27,038 bases of DNA from Hydrogenothermus sp964516095 (GCA_964516095.1 CAZEYS010000016.1:1-27038), one strand, 5' to 3'. Positions 1 through 8,229 are shown, counted from the stretch's first letter. A program made the numbers and translations. Notes: generated by a model not told the origin, from the sequence alone.

Positions 1-363
1 AAAACTGATATCCCTTTATTTGGTATATGTTTAGGTCATCAAATTTTATCATGGGCTATTGGGGGAAAGACTTACAAACTTGAGTTTGGTCACCATGGAG
101 GTAATCATCCAGTTAAGAATTTGAAAACAGGTAAAGTTGAAATAACAGCACAAAACCACAACTATGCAACAGACCCAGATACTCTCCCTTCTAATGTTGA
201 AATAACTCATATAAATTTGAATGACAATACTATTGAAGGTATGCAATTAACAGACAGGCCGGCATTTTCTATACAGTATCACCCTGAAAGTTCACCAGGG
301 CCACATGATTCATTTTACATTTTTGACGAATTTGTAAAGCTGGTAGAGGAATTTAAAAAGTAA
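1..363 (+). CDS. carA: Carbamoyl-phosphate synthase small subunit, C-terminal part (partial)
   Basis: This is the C-terminal 120 residues of the glutaminase subunit that supplies ammonia to carbamoyl-phosphate synthase for pyrimidine and arginine synthesis. The reading frame is open from base 1, so the gene begins outside the window. The class I glutamine amidotransferase triad is visible: the nucleophile motif GICLGHQ with Cys10 of the fragment, and the YHPE motif with His94 and Glu96. The QNHNYA and SPGPHD motifs are typical of CarA and separate it from other class I amidotransferases. The TAA stop shares its last A with the ATG of the next gene (TAATG), which suggests translational coupling to a functionally unrelated transporter gene. 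Identity is secure; only the 5' part is missing. Confidence 0.95.
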   Translation, partial: KTDIPLFGICLGHQILSWAIGGKTYKLEFGHHGGNHPVKNLKTGKVEITAQNHNYATDPDTLPSNVEITHINLNDNTIEGMQLTDRPAFSIQYHPESSPGPHDSFYIFDEFVKLVEEFKK

Positions 364-1586
364 TGAGTCATCAGTCTTTAAAAGAAAAGTGGGCTTTAGG
401 TTCGTTAGCACTGAATGGTTTTTTAACTTTACTCAAATTTATTTTTGCCATTTACACAGGAAGTCTTGCTCTAATGGCCGAAGCTATACATTCTCTTTCG
501 GACCTTATAGTTTCGTTGATTTCTCTTGTAAGTGTGAAAATATCATCTATCAAGGCTAAAGAGTTTCCATACGGACTTTATAAAGTAGAAAATATCGCTG
601 CTGTTGTTATAGCTTTATTTTTATTTTTTACTGCCTATGAAATCTTAAAAGAGGCCTTTTTTTCTCATGAAGAAAAGCCCATAAGGAATATTGAATACGC
701 GATTGGAGTTATGCTTCTTACCTTGGTTTTGACTTTTGTATATTCACAAGTGGAATTACGGGCTGCTAAAAAGTTAAATTCTCCTACTTTAGAAGCAGAT
801 GCTCATCATATCTGGGCAGATTTTTTATCATCTTTAGTGGTTATAATTGGACTTGTAGGAGTGTATTTTGGATACAATATAGATAAGTATGCAGCTGCCA
901 TTGTATCTCTATTTATCATTCATACTGGATGGGAAATACTGGTCAACGGTATAAAATCCTTGTTAGATGTTTCTTTAGACAAAAAAGACATAGAAAAAAT
1001 AAGACGTATTGTTTATGAATATCCGATTGTGGTGGATGTTAAAAATATAAGAGGCCGTTCTGCAGGAAGTTATAAATTTGTTGAAATGGAGCTTTTACTT
1101 CACAATTATGGAATTAGAGAAACCCATAAAATAGTAGATGATATTGAAGAAAAAATAAAAAAAGCTATACCTAATGTAGAGTCTGTTGTTATACATTATG
1201 AGCCTATAAGACAGGAAGGACTGAGAATTGCGTTTTTAACAGACAGTCACGGTGAAAAAATAAAAGATTTCAAAACTGCCACGAAAGTTGTTGTTGTGGA
1301 TATAGGTAAGAACTTTCAGTATCAAAAAACACTTGAAATAGATGTTAAAGATGATGAAAAAGAAATCGGTAATCTGGTTTCTAAAATGAATATAGATATA
1401 GTTGTTGCTAAAAATCATCCTGAAAACTTCGAAACAAGATGGACCTTAGCTAAGGCTGGAGTTGTTGTATGGGAGACAGATAAAGATAACTTTGATGAAG
1501 CTTTGAAAGAAGTGATAAAATCATGGAAAGAATATAATAATAAAAATGGAGAGGAAAATGATAAACAGAATATTAGTGGGTCTTGA
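363..1586 (+). CDS. CDF-family cation efflux transporter with C-terminal NifX-like domain
   Basis: A 407-residue inner-membrane protein. Residues about 10-205 hold the transmembrane helices of a cation diffusion facilitator, which exports Zn2+, Fe2+ or similar ions against protons. The metal-site pairs His43/Asp47 (HSLSD) and His149/Asp153 (HHIWAD) match the two HxxxD-type half sites of the family. The cytoplasmic CDF dimerisation domain follows at about 206-283. Residues about 287-388 are extra compared with an ordinary CDF of about 300 residues. They begin RIAFLTDSHG and continue through IDIVVAK and KAGVVVWET, a pattern like the NifX/NifB C-terminal (dinitrogenase iron-molybdenum cofactor) fold. 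The start overlaps the carA stop, and the 3' end overlaps the start of the stress-protein gene. The CDF assignment is firm, the tail assignment moderate, and the metal specificity unknown. Confidence 0.88.
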   Translation: MSHQSLKEKWALGSLALNGFLTLLKFIFAIYTGSLALMAEAIHSLSDLIVSLISLVSVKISSIKAKEFPYGLYKVENIAAVVIALFLFFTAYEILKEAFFSHEEKPIRNIEYAIGVMLLTLVLTFVYSQVELRAAKKLNSPTLEADAHHIWADFLSSLVVIIGLVGVYFGYNIDKYAAAIVSLFIIHTGWEILVNGIKSLLDVSLDKKDIEKIRRIVYEYPIVVDVKNIRGRSAGSYKFVEMELLLHNYGIRETHKIVDDIEEKIKKAIPNVESVVIHYEPIRQEGLRIAFLTDSHGEKIKDFKTATKVVVVDIGKNFQYQKTLEIDVKDDEKEIGNLVSKMNIDIVVAKNHPENFETRWTLAKAGVVVWETDKDNFDEALKEVIKSWKEYNNKNGEENDKQNISGS

Positions 1587-2400
1587 TGGTTCAAAATACT
1601 CAGAAATAGCAGCTGAATATGGTATATGGTTATCTAAAAAGTTGAAAAGACCTGTAATTGGTGTTCATATTATAGACATAAGACTACTGGAAGGTCCTTT
1701 TATTGAAGATGTTGCAGGTGCTTTAGGTTTTACCACTTACTCTGATTTAACTCCAAAGATAAAAGAGGCTTTAGAAGAAAAATCAAAGGTTATACTTGAT
1801 GCTTTTGTAAAAGAATGTAGAGAAAAAGGAGGAGACTGCTCTATAGCTCAGGCTTATGGAATTGTTGATAAAGAACTTACAGAAATGGCTGACCCAGATG
1901 ATTTGATTATAATAGGTAAAAAAGGACACCATCCGGATATTGTTGGGTTATTTTTAGGTTCTACTGCAGAAAAGGTGGCACGGAACTCAAAATGTCCTGT
2001 AATGATTACAACTGATTTTTTCAGAGAAATTAAAAGTATTATCCTGTTTTTCGATGGAAGAGAAAAATCTATACACGCAGCTAAATATACAAACTCATTG
2101 GCCAAAGGTTTAAATATAAATAAAATACATGTAGTATCAGTTTTAGAAGAAGACAGCGTAGAAAGAAGAAAGCATATTAAAGATTTATTAGATACTTATT
2201 TAGAAACAGAGTATGATGTGGACTTTCCTATTGGATACCCTGAAGAGGTAATAGAGGTACTGTTAGAGGGGAATAAAGACAAGTACGACCTTGCTGTTAT
2301 GGGAGCTTTTGGAGAAAGCAGGGTAAAAGAACTTATACTTGGAAGCACTACTTCTTATATAATGAGAAAAAGTCCAATACCACTTTTATTAGTAAAGTAG
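1558..2400 (+). CDS. Tandem-domain universal stress protein (UspA family)
   Basis: A cytoplasmic protein of 280 residues made of two UspA folds, the double-length form of the family. Both halves carry the C-terminal nucleotide-binding loop. The first has GKKG followed by LGST, with a spacing one residue longer than the consensus. The second has GAFG, nine residues, then GSTT, which fits the ATP-binding G-2x-G-9x-G(S/T) pattern. The N-terminal strand ILVGLDGS is typical. The start at 1558 was chosen because GGAGAGG at 1548-1554 is well placed for it; an in-frame ATG at 1546 lies before that site. The gene overlaps the end of the CDF gene by 29 bases, so the two are probably co-translated. The role is general stress or nucleotide sensing; the exact target is unknown. 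Confidence 0.88.
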   Translation: MINRILVGLDGSKYSEIAAEYGIWLSKKLKRPVIGVHIIDIRLLEGPFIEDVAGALGFTTYSDLTPKIKEALEEKSKVILDAFVKECREKGGDCSIAQAYGIVDKELTEMADPDDLIIIGKKGHHPDIVGLFLGSTAEKVARNSKCPVMITTDFFREIKSIILFFDGREKSIHAAKYTNSLAKGLNINKIHVVSVLEEDSVERRKHIKDLLDTYLETEYDVDFPIGYPEEVIEVLLEGNKDKYDLAVMGAFGESRVKELILGSTTSYIMRKSPIPLLLVK

Positions 2401-2410
2401 AGGGAGTATT

Positions 2411-3283
2411 TTGAAAAAAGAGTTTGGCGATTTTAAAGGTGTACTAATAATAGGACTTGGTCTTATTGGTGGTTCTTTGGCTAAATCTTTAAAAAGCAGC
2501 GGTTTTAAAGGAAAAGTTTTTGGATATGATTTATCTAAAGAGAGGATTGATTTTGCAAGAAAAAACAACATAATAGATGATGGATTTACAAATTTTGAAA
2601 ATATCCCATGGAAAGAGATTGATTTAGTTATACTTGCCACTCCTGTAAAAACTTTTGAAAATATAGCTAAAAAAATAAAAACCTTTTTAAAGCCAGGGAC
2701 AATTGTAAGTGATGTTGGTAGTGTAAAGGGAGATATTGTAAAGAAATTAGAAAGTATACTTACACCTTTCAAATTTATTGGAGCACATCCTATTGCTGGT
2801 ACAGAAAAGGAAGGTGTAGAAAATGCTGTTGATGGATTATTCAATAACAAAAAAGTAATAATAACCATTAATGAGGAAAGTGAAGAATCTAAAAGAGTAG
2901 AGGCCTTCTGGAACGATATAGGAGCTAAAGTAGAGATAATGGATCCTTATTTGCATGATTTTATTTTTGCAAGTGTATCACATCTTCCGCATGCTGTTGC
3001 CTTTGCTCTGGTGGATTCGTTAATAAGCTTATCCAATGAAGCAGGCGTAGATTTATTTTTATACCCAGGTGGAGGATTTAAAGATTTCACAAGAATTGCT
3101 GCCAGTTCGCCGACCATATGGAAAGATATATTTATAGAAAATAAAAAATCCGTACTGCATACACTTGACGAATTTATGAAATCTATGGAAAAGTTAAAAA
3201 GTTTAATAGAAAAAGAAGATGAAAAAGGTCTTATAGATATGCTTTCGGAAAGTAGAGAAAAAAGGCTCTCTTTAGAAGAGTAA
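2411..3283 (+). CDS. tyrA: Prephenate dehydrogenase
   Basis: A 290-residue NAD(P)-dependent enzyme that oxidises and decarboxylates prephenate to 4-hydroxyphenylpyruvate in tyrosine synthesis. The N-terminal Rossmann motif IGLGLIGGS is at about 14-22, and Asp40 at the end of strand 2 suggests NAD rather than NADP. The motifs DVGSVK (from 101) and GAHPIAGTE with His126 are characteristic of the TyrA family, as is the SHLPHA segment in the helical C-terminal domain. No chorismate mutase or ACT domain is attached. The start is TTG at 2411 behind AGGGAG at 2401-2406. It is the last gene of the carA-CDF-Usp-tyrA run, and its stop directly abuts the stop of the convergent gene. Confidence 0.92.
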   Translation: MKKEFGDFKGVLIIGLGLIGGSLAKSLKSSGFKGKVFGYDLSKERIDFARKNNIIDDGFTNFENIPWKEIDLVILATPVKTFENIAKKIKTFLKPGTIVSDVGSVKGDIVKKLESILTPFKFIGAHPIAGTEKEGVENAVDGLFNNKKVIITINEESEESKRVEAFWNDIGAKVEIMDPYLHDFIFASVSHLPHAVAFALVDSLISLSNEAGVDLFLYPGGGFKDFTRIAASSPTIWKDIFIENKKSVLHTLDEFMKSMEKLKSLIEKEDEKGLIDMLSESREKRLSLEE

Positions 3284-5230
3284 TTAATTGCTATTAACGG
3301 GATGAGGTTTACTAAAATACCATCCCTGTCCACAAACATTTAGTTTTAATCCTTCAACTAACTTCTTAACTTTCTCTAAAACTTCCTCATTTTCAATAAA
3401 TTCAAAAATCACATTTAGTTTACTTTCAGAGGCAAAAGTTGCTATTGCCTTTAATATACTTTTATATACAGGATTGTCTATATTCTTTACTAAACTGCCG
3501 TCAATTTTTAGAGTATTTGCTTTTGAATGGCTGGCAAGGGTTCCAACAAGTTCAAAGTTTGTGTATCCGATACCAAAATCATCAAAGGCGATTTCTACAT
3601 TCTTTTTACGTAATATCTCTGTAATTGTAGAGTAATCTATCAAGTTGTATTCAGTAATTTCTAATATAATTAATTTATTTAGGCTTTTTGCTTTTTCTAA
3701 AAGCCTGTTTAGCTGTTCTACCATATCTACAACTTCCAAGGAATTTGGAAAGATATTTATAAAAATTTTATTGTAGGAAAGCAGATGCATATTTTTCTCA
3801 ACGCTTTTTAAAACTGCTATATCAAATTCTGTTTCTAAATTTTCTTCTCTGATTATTTCTATAAATCTGTAAGCTGGAATTGGTTTATCTTCTTTAAATA
3901 TTCTGGCTAAAATTTCTCCAGCTATTATTTCTAAATTTTGAAGATTAACAATTTCCTGTACAAAAATAGATACATCTTTTTTCTTAACAGCTTCTTTTAT
4001 TATATCTTTAATTTCAAGGTTTTCTTTTGCTTCCTTTATTATTTGCTCAATTTCTGGTGTAAAATCATGAATAAGAATTATTTCTTTACTTTTCATCTGC
4101 TTTATTTTCTTTTCAATAATTTTAGTGATTTCTACGATAAGTTTTTCATTTAGCTTTTGCTTGTGATACAGACTTACATCTAAAGAGGCTATTTTCATTA
4201 TTGATTCTTCAATAATACATTTTTCCTTACAGAAGGTTTTTAGTTTTTTTGTAAGAAGCTCAAAATCAAACTCTATATCTTCGCAAATTATATTTATGGT
4301 GTTATTATGGATAAATATAAATATATTTTTATTGCCTTCGTATAGACTCTGTAAAAATTTATAAACTTCATATACTATTTTTTTGTCTAAATTTTTTCCA
4401 AACTGAGGAGGTATTACTTTTATACTGAATTTTCGTGCAGTTTCCATTAGATAGTTAGAATAAGATTCTTCCTTTTTAAGTTCCCATCTTAGTTCTATGT
4501 CCTCTATTAGAGTATTTAAAATAAGAGCAATGTTTACTATGTCTTCTACTATGAGTGTACTTTCAAGGTACTGCTGTTTTTCAAAAAGTTCCGCAAATTC
4601 TTTTAAAAGTCTATGAAACTGATTGTGATAAAGTTGAAATTTATACCTGTCTTTCTTATTTAAAGCAGTTTTCACCTTAAATTCAATAGATTCTATGTAC
4701 TCTTCTAAAGGACATTTAATAAAAGACCTGAATGAGTTATCTATATTTTCTCTTTCTACGAACTCTTTTATTTTTTCTAAGTTTTCCTTTTGATGTTTCT
4801 GCCATTTATTGTTTACTTTTAGCAGAACAAGTGCATCATCAATTAGGGATTTAATATAAACTTCTGCGGTACTTTTTTTCATTAAATGAAAATACTTTTT
4901 TACCATTTTACTATCCAAACTTAAATGTTTTAATTCTATTGCATCTTCCATTAAATCTTGAAGTATTTCTATACCTTTAAACATGAAATATGAAGATATG
5001 TTTAATCTTTTATGTAAAGACGCAACTGATAGCATTTTTTTATAAGCTTCCGTTTCATTACCATCTGAAAGTAAAGATACTACATCTAATATGAAAAATA
5101 TCTGTTTTTTTTCGATAAGTGTGTCTACCTGAGAATAGGTGTTAAAAAAATTGGCATAATAGGGGTCTGATAGAAGTTTATAGTAAAACTGGTTAAAAAT
5201 TTCTTTAAGTTCTTCTATTTGTGTGTCCAA
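3284..5230 (-). CDS. Putative globin-coupled c-di-GMP phosphodiesterase (divergent EAL domain)
   Basis: A 648-residue soluble protein. Residues about 1-130 are helical and resemble globin-coupled sensors: FNQFYYKLLSDP near the start and LHKRLNISSYF around His73, the candidate proximal heme ligand. A long helical stretch follows to about 255. Residues 265-375 may be a vestigial GGDEF fold with no GGDEF signature. Residues about 425-648 form an EAL domain. The signature is EIL rather than EAL, but residues at all metal and catalytic positions are present: Glu439, Asn492, Glu524, Asp550-Asp551 (FDDFGIGY), Lys575 (KIDGS), Glu610 and Gln635 (GQGW). It may therefore hydrolyse c-di-GMP in response to O2 or NO. 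The start is TTG, with AGAGGA upstream. EAL confidence is high, globin moderate. Confidence 0.75.
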   Translation of the reverse strand: MDTQIEELKEIFNQFYYKLLSDPYYANFFNTYSQVDTLIEKKQIFFILDVVSLLSDGNETEAYKKMLSVASLHKRLNISSYFMFKGIEILQDLMEDAIELKHLSLDSKMVKKYFHLMKKSTAEVYIKSLIDDALVLLKVNNKWQKHQKENLEKIKEFVERENIDNSFRSFIKCPLEEYIESIEFKVKTALNKKDRYKFQLYHNQFHRLLKEFAELFEKQQYLESTLIVEDIVNIALILNTLIEDIELRWELKKEESYSNYLMETARKFSIKVIPPQFGKNLDKKIVYEVYKFLQSLYEGNKNIFIFIHNNTINIICEDIEFDFELLTKKLKTFCKEKCIIEESIMKIASLDVSLYHKQKLNEKLIVEITKIIEKKIKQMKSKEIILIHDFTPEIEQIIKEAKENLEIKDIIKEAVKKKDVSIFVQEIVNLQNLEIIAGEILARIFKEDKPIPAYRFIEIIREENLETEFDIAVLKSVEKNMHLLSYNKIFINIFPNSLEVVDMVEQLNRLLEKAKSLNKLIILEITEYNLIDYSTITEILRKKNVEIAFDDFGIGYTNFELVGTLASHSKANTLKIDGSLVKNIDNPVYKSILKAIATFASESKLNVIFEFIENEEVLEKVKKLVEGLKLNVCGQGWYFSKPHPVNSN

Positions 5231-5252
5231 TATTAATTTATTCCTCTTATAC

Positions 5253-5264
5253 TGATTATTATCA
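5253..5264. promoter_or_regulatory. Palindrome TGAT-N4-ATCA, FNR/CRP-type operator candidate
   Basis: The sequence TGATTATTATCA is a perfect dyad whose half sites match the core of the FNR consensus TTGAT-N4-ATCAA. It lies between the divergent EAL and peroxiredoxin genes, just downstream of the putative minus-strand -10 element, where a bound regulator would repress the EAL gene. A similar dyad precedes the SQR gene. A Fur/PerR-like site is an alternative reading. Short AT-rich dyads also arise by chance. Confidence 0.3.
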
Positions 5265-5278
5265 TATTTGGCCCGAAT

Positions 5279-5307
5279 ATTATACTACCAAAGGTTTGCT
5301 TTTTAAA
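5279..5307 (-). promoter_or_regulatory. Probable sigma-70 promoter of the globin-EAL gene
   Basis: On the minus strand a perfect TATAAT (5284 to 5279) lies 17 bases from a weak TTTAAA -35 element (5307 to 5302). The leader to the TTG start would be about 40 bases. The -35 match is poor, so the call depends mostly on the -10 box and position. Confidence 0.35.
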
Positions 5308-5310
5308 GAG

Positions 5311-5338
5311 TTGTCACTCTAAAATTTATGCATATCAT
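5311..5338 (+). promoter_or_regulatory. Probable sigma-70 promoter of the peroxiredoxin gene
   Basis: TTGTCA at 5311-5316 and TATCAT at 5333-5338 are separated by 16 bases, immediately upstream of the peroxiredoxin ribosome binding site at 5369-5375. Both hexamers are close to the sigma-70 consensus. Confidence 0.45.
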
Positions 5339-5382
5339 TATAAATGAAATTAATAATCAAAACTAAAAAGGAGGGCAAAAAG

Positions 5383-6045
5383 ATGGAAGAAAACAGAATT
5401 CCATTAATTGGTGAAGAATTTCCACAACTTGAAGTAAAAACAACACACGGAGTAAAAAAATTACCAGAAGATTATAAAGGTAAGTGGTTTGTGCTTTTTA
5501 GTCACCCAGCAGACTTTACTCCAGTTTGTACAACAGAGTTTGTGGCATTCCAAATGAAAAAAGAGGAATTTGACAAGTTAAACTGTGAACTTATCGGACT
5601 ATCGGTAGACCAAGTGTTTTCTCATATCAAATGGATTGAATGGATAAAAGAAAACAGAGGAGTTGAAATCACATTTCCAATAATTGCAGATGATATGGGA
5701 CAGGTTGCCCAAAGACTTGGTATGATACACCCTAAAAAAGGAACGAACACAGTAAGAGCTGTATTTATTGTAGATGATAAAGGGGTTATTAGACTTATTC
5801 TATACTATCCACAAGAAATAGGTAGAAATATTGATGAAATTATAAGAGCTGTTAAAGCGTTACAGGTTTCAGACAAATATGGAGTAGCAACTCCTGCAAA
5901 CTGGCCAGAAAACCCAGTTCTCAAAGATAAAGTAATTGTTCCTCCAGCTTCAAGTATTGAAGAAGCAGAGGAGAGACTTAAAAAAGCTAAAGAAGGTGAA
6001 ATTGAATGTTTTGACTGGTGGTTCTGTTACAAACCTTTAAAATAA
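5383..6045 (+). CDS. Peroxiredoxin, Prx6-type thermophile thioredoxin peroxidase
   Basis: A 220-residue cytoplasmic enzyme that reduces H2O2 and organic peroxides. The peroxidatic site HPADFTPVCTTE places the active Cys at residue 49, with the conserved Pro and Thr. The C-terminal CFDWWFC motif gives Cys209 and Cys215, the same pair and spacing as in the archaeal thioredoxin peroxidase of Aeropyrum (Cys207/Cys213), so it is a 2-Cys-like Prx6 member that assembles into rings in its relatives. The ATG at 5383 is chosen because AGGAGGG at 5369-5375 lies just upstream; an in-frame ATG at 5344 precedes this site and lies next to the promoter -10. It is monocistronic, with its own terminator, and divergent from a putative heme-globin sensor. 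Confidence 0.93.
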   Translation: MEENRIPLIGEEFPQLEVKTTHGVKKLPEDYKGKWFVLFSHPADFTPVCTTEFVAFQMKKEEFDKLNCELIGLSVDQVFSHIKWIEWIKENRGVEITFPIIADDMGQVAQRLGMIHPKKGTNTVRAVFIVDDKGVIRLILYYPQEIGRNIDEIIRAVKALQVSDKYGVATPANWPENPVLKDKVIVPPASSIEEAEERLKKAKEGEIECFDWWFCYKPLK

Positions 6046-6079
6046 AAATCAGGTAGTATATTAAAAACACTAAAATACC

Positions 6080-6106
6080 GGAGGCTTTATGCCTCCTTTT
6101 TATTTT
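6080..6106 (+). terminator. Rho-independent terminator of the peroxiredoxin gene
   Basis: The inverted repeat GGAGGC / GCCTCC (6080-6085 and 6091-6096) has a five-base TTTAT loop and is followed by the T-rich tail TTTTTATTTT. It lies 34 bases after the peroxiredoxin stop. Confidence 0.8.
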
Positions 6107-6115
6107 GGAGGGGTT

Positions 6116-7471
6116 ATGGATAAAAAACTTGGTTTATGGGAAGCCGTATCTTTAGCTGTAGGCTCTATGATTGGAGCTGGTATATTTTCTGTTTTAGGCG
6201 TAGGTGCTGAAATATGTGGTTCTAATTTACCTATTGCTTTCTTTATAGCTGCTCTTATTTCTTTTTGTGTAGCATACTCATATGCAAAACTTGGTTCTGT
6301 TTTTATATCCAACGCTGGTCCTATAGAATTTATAATTAGGGGGATTGGTGATAACCCAGTAACTGGTGCTTTAAGCATATTAATGTGGTTTAGTTATGTT
6401 ATTTCTATTTCTTTATTTGCAAAAGCATTTGCAGGTTATTTTTTAGCCCTTTTTCATTTAAAACTGTCTGCTATTAATATAGTTATTTTAGAGACTTTAG
6501 TTATTTCTTTTTTTACTGTGCTTAATTTTTTTGGTTCGAAGGCTGTTGGTAAAGCTGAGTTTTGGATAGTTCTAATAAAGGTTTCAATTTTACTTTCTTT
6601 TGTTGTTTTAGGTATATGGAGTATAAATCCTGACTATCTTGTTCCAGATTTATCCCACAAAGCTATTTTAAATACTTTTTTTGCTGCATCTGTTTTATTT
6701 CTTACATATATGGGGTTTGGATTAATAACAAATGCCTCTGAAAATATTGAAAATCCTCAGAAAAATGTTCCTAAAGCTATATACATAAGCATAATTATTG
6801 TTACATTTGTGTATGTATCAGTTGCTGTTGTTGCTGTTGGTAATTTAGGAGATGAAGGTTTAATAAAAGCAAAAGAATATGCACTTGCAGAGGCAGCAAA
6901 ACCATTTCTCGGTGAATTTGGTTTTACATTAGTTGCTATAGGTGCATTGTTTTCAACATCATCTGCAATAAACGCGACTTTGTATGGAGGAGCCAATGTA
7001 GCTTATGTTCTTGCCAAAAAAGGTGAACTTCCCAAAATATTTGAGAGAAAAGTATGGTTTAATGAGCCTGAAGGCCTTTATATAACTGCTGTTTTAAGTT
7101 TACTGTTTGCAATCTTTTTTGATTTGGACGGTATTTCTTCTCTTATTAGTTTTACTTTTCTTGTTATTTATATATTCGTAATAGCTTCTCATTTCAAGTT
7201 AGCTGATATTGTAGGTGGAAGTAAGCATATAATCTTATTTAATTTTATTGTGGTGTTCACAGTATTTATAATACTGAACATATACCAGTGGAGAGAAACA
7301 AAAGCAAGCTTTTTTACCAGTTATGCTGTCTTGATAGTTGCAATTATTATTGAAGTATTCTTGAGACAATTTACTGCTAAAACTATGCATAAGAGAGAAT
7401 TTTCTAAAAAAAGAACAATGCTTTATAATGTTTTAAATCTAAAAAAAATCTCTTTTAGAGGGAAAGATTGA
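6116..7471 (+). CDS. APC-superfamily amino acid permease
   Basis: A 451-residue inner-membrane transporter with about twelve predicted hydrophobic helices, the usual size for the amino acid-polyamine-organocation superfamily. The first helix contains the unwound substrate-site motif GSMIGAGIF (about residues 16-24), the family hallmark. Helices follow almost without large loops, and the C-terminus is short and basic. The start at 6116 is preceded by GGAGGGG (6107-6113). An in-frame ATG at 6089 falls inside the upstream terminator hairpin and is therefore unlikely. Its TGA stop overlaps the TTG start of dcd by four bases, so the two genes should be co-translated. The substrate cannot be read from sequence; an amino acid or amine is likely. 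Confidence 0.85.
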   Translation: MDKKLGLWEAVSLAVGSMIGAGIFSVLGVGAEICGSNLPIAFFIAALISFCVAYSYAKLGSVFISNAGPIEFIIRGIGDNPVTGALSILMWFSYVISISLFAKAFAGYFLALFHLKLSAINIVILETLVISFFTVLNFFGSKAVGKAEFWIVLIKVSILLSFVVLGIWSINPDYLVPDLSHKAILNTFFAASVLFLTYMGFGLITNASENIENPQKNVPKAIYISIIIVTFVYVSVAVVAVGNLGDEGLIKAKEYALAEAAKPFLGEFGFTLVAIGALFSTSSAINATLYGGANVAYVLAKKGELPKIFERKVWFNEPEGLYITAVLSLLFAIFFDLDGISSLISFTFLVIYIFVIASHFKLADIVGGSKHIILFNFIVVFTVFIILNIYQWRETKASFFTSYAVLIVAIIIEVFLRQFTAKTMHKREFSKKRTMLYNVLNLKKISFRGKD

Positions 7472-8022
7472 TACTAAATGATAAGGCTATAAAGAAGCTT
7501 TTAAGTGAAAAAAAACTTTATATTGAACCATTAGAAGAATTCCAGATACAGCCTTCTTCAGTTGATTTAAGACTTGGAAATGAGTTTATGATTTATCCTG
7601 ATACTATAGATGTTTTAGATATAAAAGACAAAAGCTTTATAGAAAAAATGGAAAAAATAGTAGTAGACGATAACGAAGGCTTTGTTATAGAACCTAAACA
7701 GTTTGTCCTTGCTACTACTATTGAGTATATTAAACTTCCAGATGATTTGACTGCTTTCGTTGAAGGTCGTTCTTCGTTAGGAAGACTTGGTCTTTTTATA
7801 GAGAATGCAGGCTGGGTTGATGCAGGTTTTGAGGGAAATATAACCCTCGAGTTTTATAATGCAAATTCGCGACCTATCAGAATTTATCCCAAAATGAGAA
7901 TATGTCAGCTTGTTTTTGCAAGGATGAAAGAACCTGCTCAGTTCCCATATAGAGGAAAGTATCAAGGTCAAAAAGGAACTACAGTTTCTAAAATTTTTAT
8001 GGATAAAGATGTTTGTAAGTGA
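7468..8022 (+). CDS. dcd: dCTP deaminase (possibly bifunctional dCTP deaminase/dUTPase)
   Basis: A 184-residue trimeric enzyme of the dUTPase fold that deaminates dCTP, feeding dUTP/dUMP to thymidylate synthesis. The motif QPSSVDLRLG (from residue 28), the phosphate-binding GRSSLGR (100-106) and NAGWVDAGFEGNITLEFYN with the expected catalytic Glu128 are all present. The C-terminal arm KGTTVS that closes over the nucleotide is also seen. The AGWVDAGF spacing also resembles the bifunctional DCD-DUT enzymes of archaea and actinobacteria, so dUTPase activity cannot be excluded. The start is TTG at 7468, overlapping the permease stop, with GAGGG upstream. It converges on the next gene with three bases between the stops. 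Confidence 0.92.
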   Translation: MILNDKAIKKLLSEKKLYIEPLEEFQIQPSSVDLRLGNEFMIYPDTIDVLDIKDKSFIEKMEKIVVDDNEGFVIEPKQFVLATTIEYIKLPDDLTAFVEGRSSLGRLGLFIENAGWVDAGFEGNITLEFYNANSRPIRIYPKMRICQLVFARMKEPAQFPYRGKYQGQKGTTVSKIFMDKDVCK

Positions 8023-8025
8023 TTT

Positions 8026-8229
8026 TCAACCTCCAGATATAGCATTTACTACTTTTATCTGGTCGTTTTCGTTTATTTCTTCATCTTCACTGGCTATTTC
8101 TCCATTTTTTACCACAAAGGCATAATCAGAAGATAAACCAAGTGCTTCTAAAATATCTTTTACTCTTACTTTGCTTTTGTCAAAATCCAGAACCTTTTCT
8201 TGACCTCTATATTTTATTCTTATCTGCAT
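8026..8229 (-). CDS. MoaD/ThiS-type ubiquitin-fold sulfur carrier, TtuB-like
   Basis: A 67-residue beta-grasp protein ending in AISGG. The C-terminal Gly-Gly is the site that E1-like enzymes adenylate and convert to thiocarboxylate. The pattern (basic beta strand, KVRVKDILEALGL helix, FVVKNGEI, then DQIKVVNAISGG) fits the ThiS/MoaD family, and the AISGG ending resembles TtuB, the sulfur donor for 2-thiouridine at tRNA position 54 in Thermus. The ATG at 8229 is chosen because AAGGAG lies eight bases upstream; an in-frame TTG at 8247 overlaps the oppC stop and precedes that site. It is the last gene of the peptide-permease operon, 14 bases after oppC. Family confidence is high; the TtuB role rather than ThiS or MoaD is inference. 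Confidence 0.8.
   Translation of the reverse strand: MQIRIKYRGQEKVLDFDKSKVRVKDILEALGLSSDYAFVVKNGEIASEDEEINENDQIKVVNAISGG

Noticed and set aside
5344..5382. Longer peroxiredoxin starting at 5344
   Set aside because: It would place the ribosome site inside the coding region and the start at the promoter; relatives begin near MEENRIPLIG.
6089..6115. Longer N-terminus for the APC permease starting at 6089
   Set aside because: That ATG is inside the loop and stem of the peroxiredoxin terminator; a ribosome site at 6107-6113 supports 6116.
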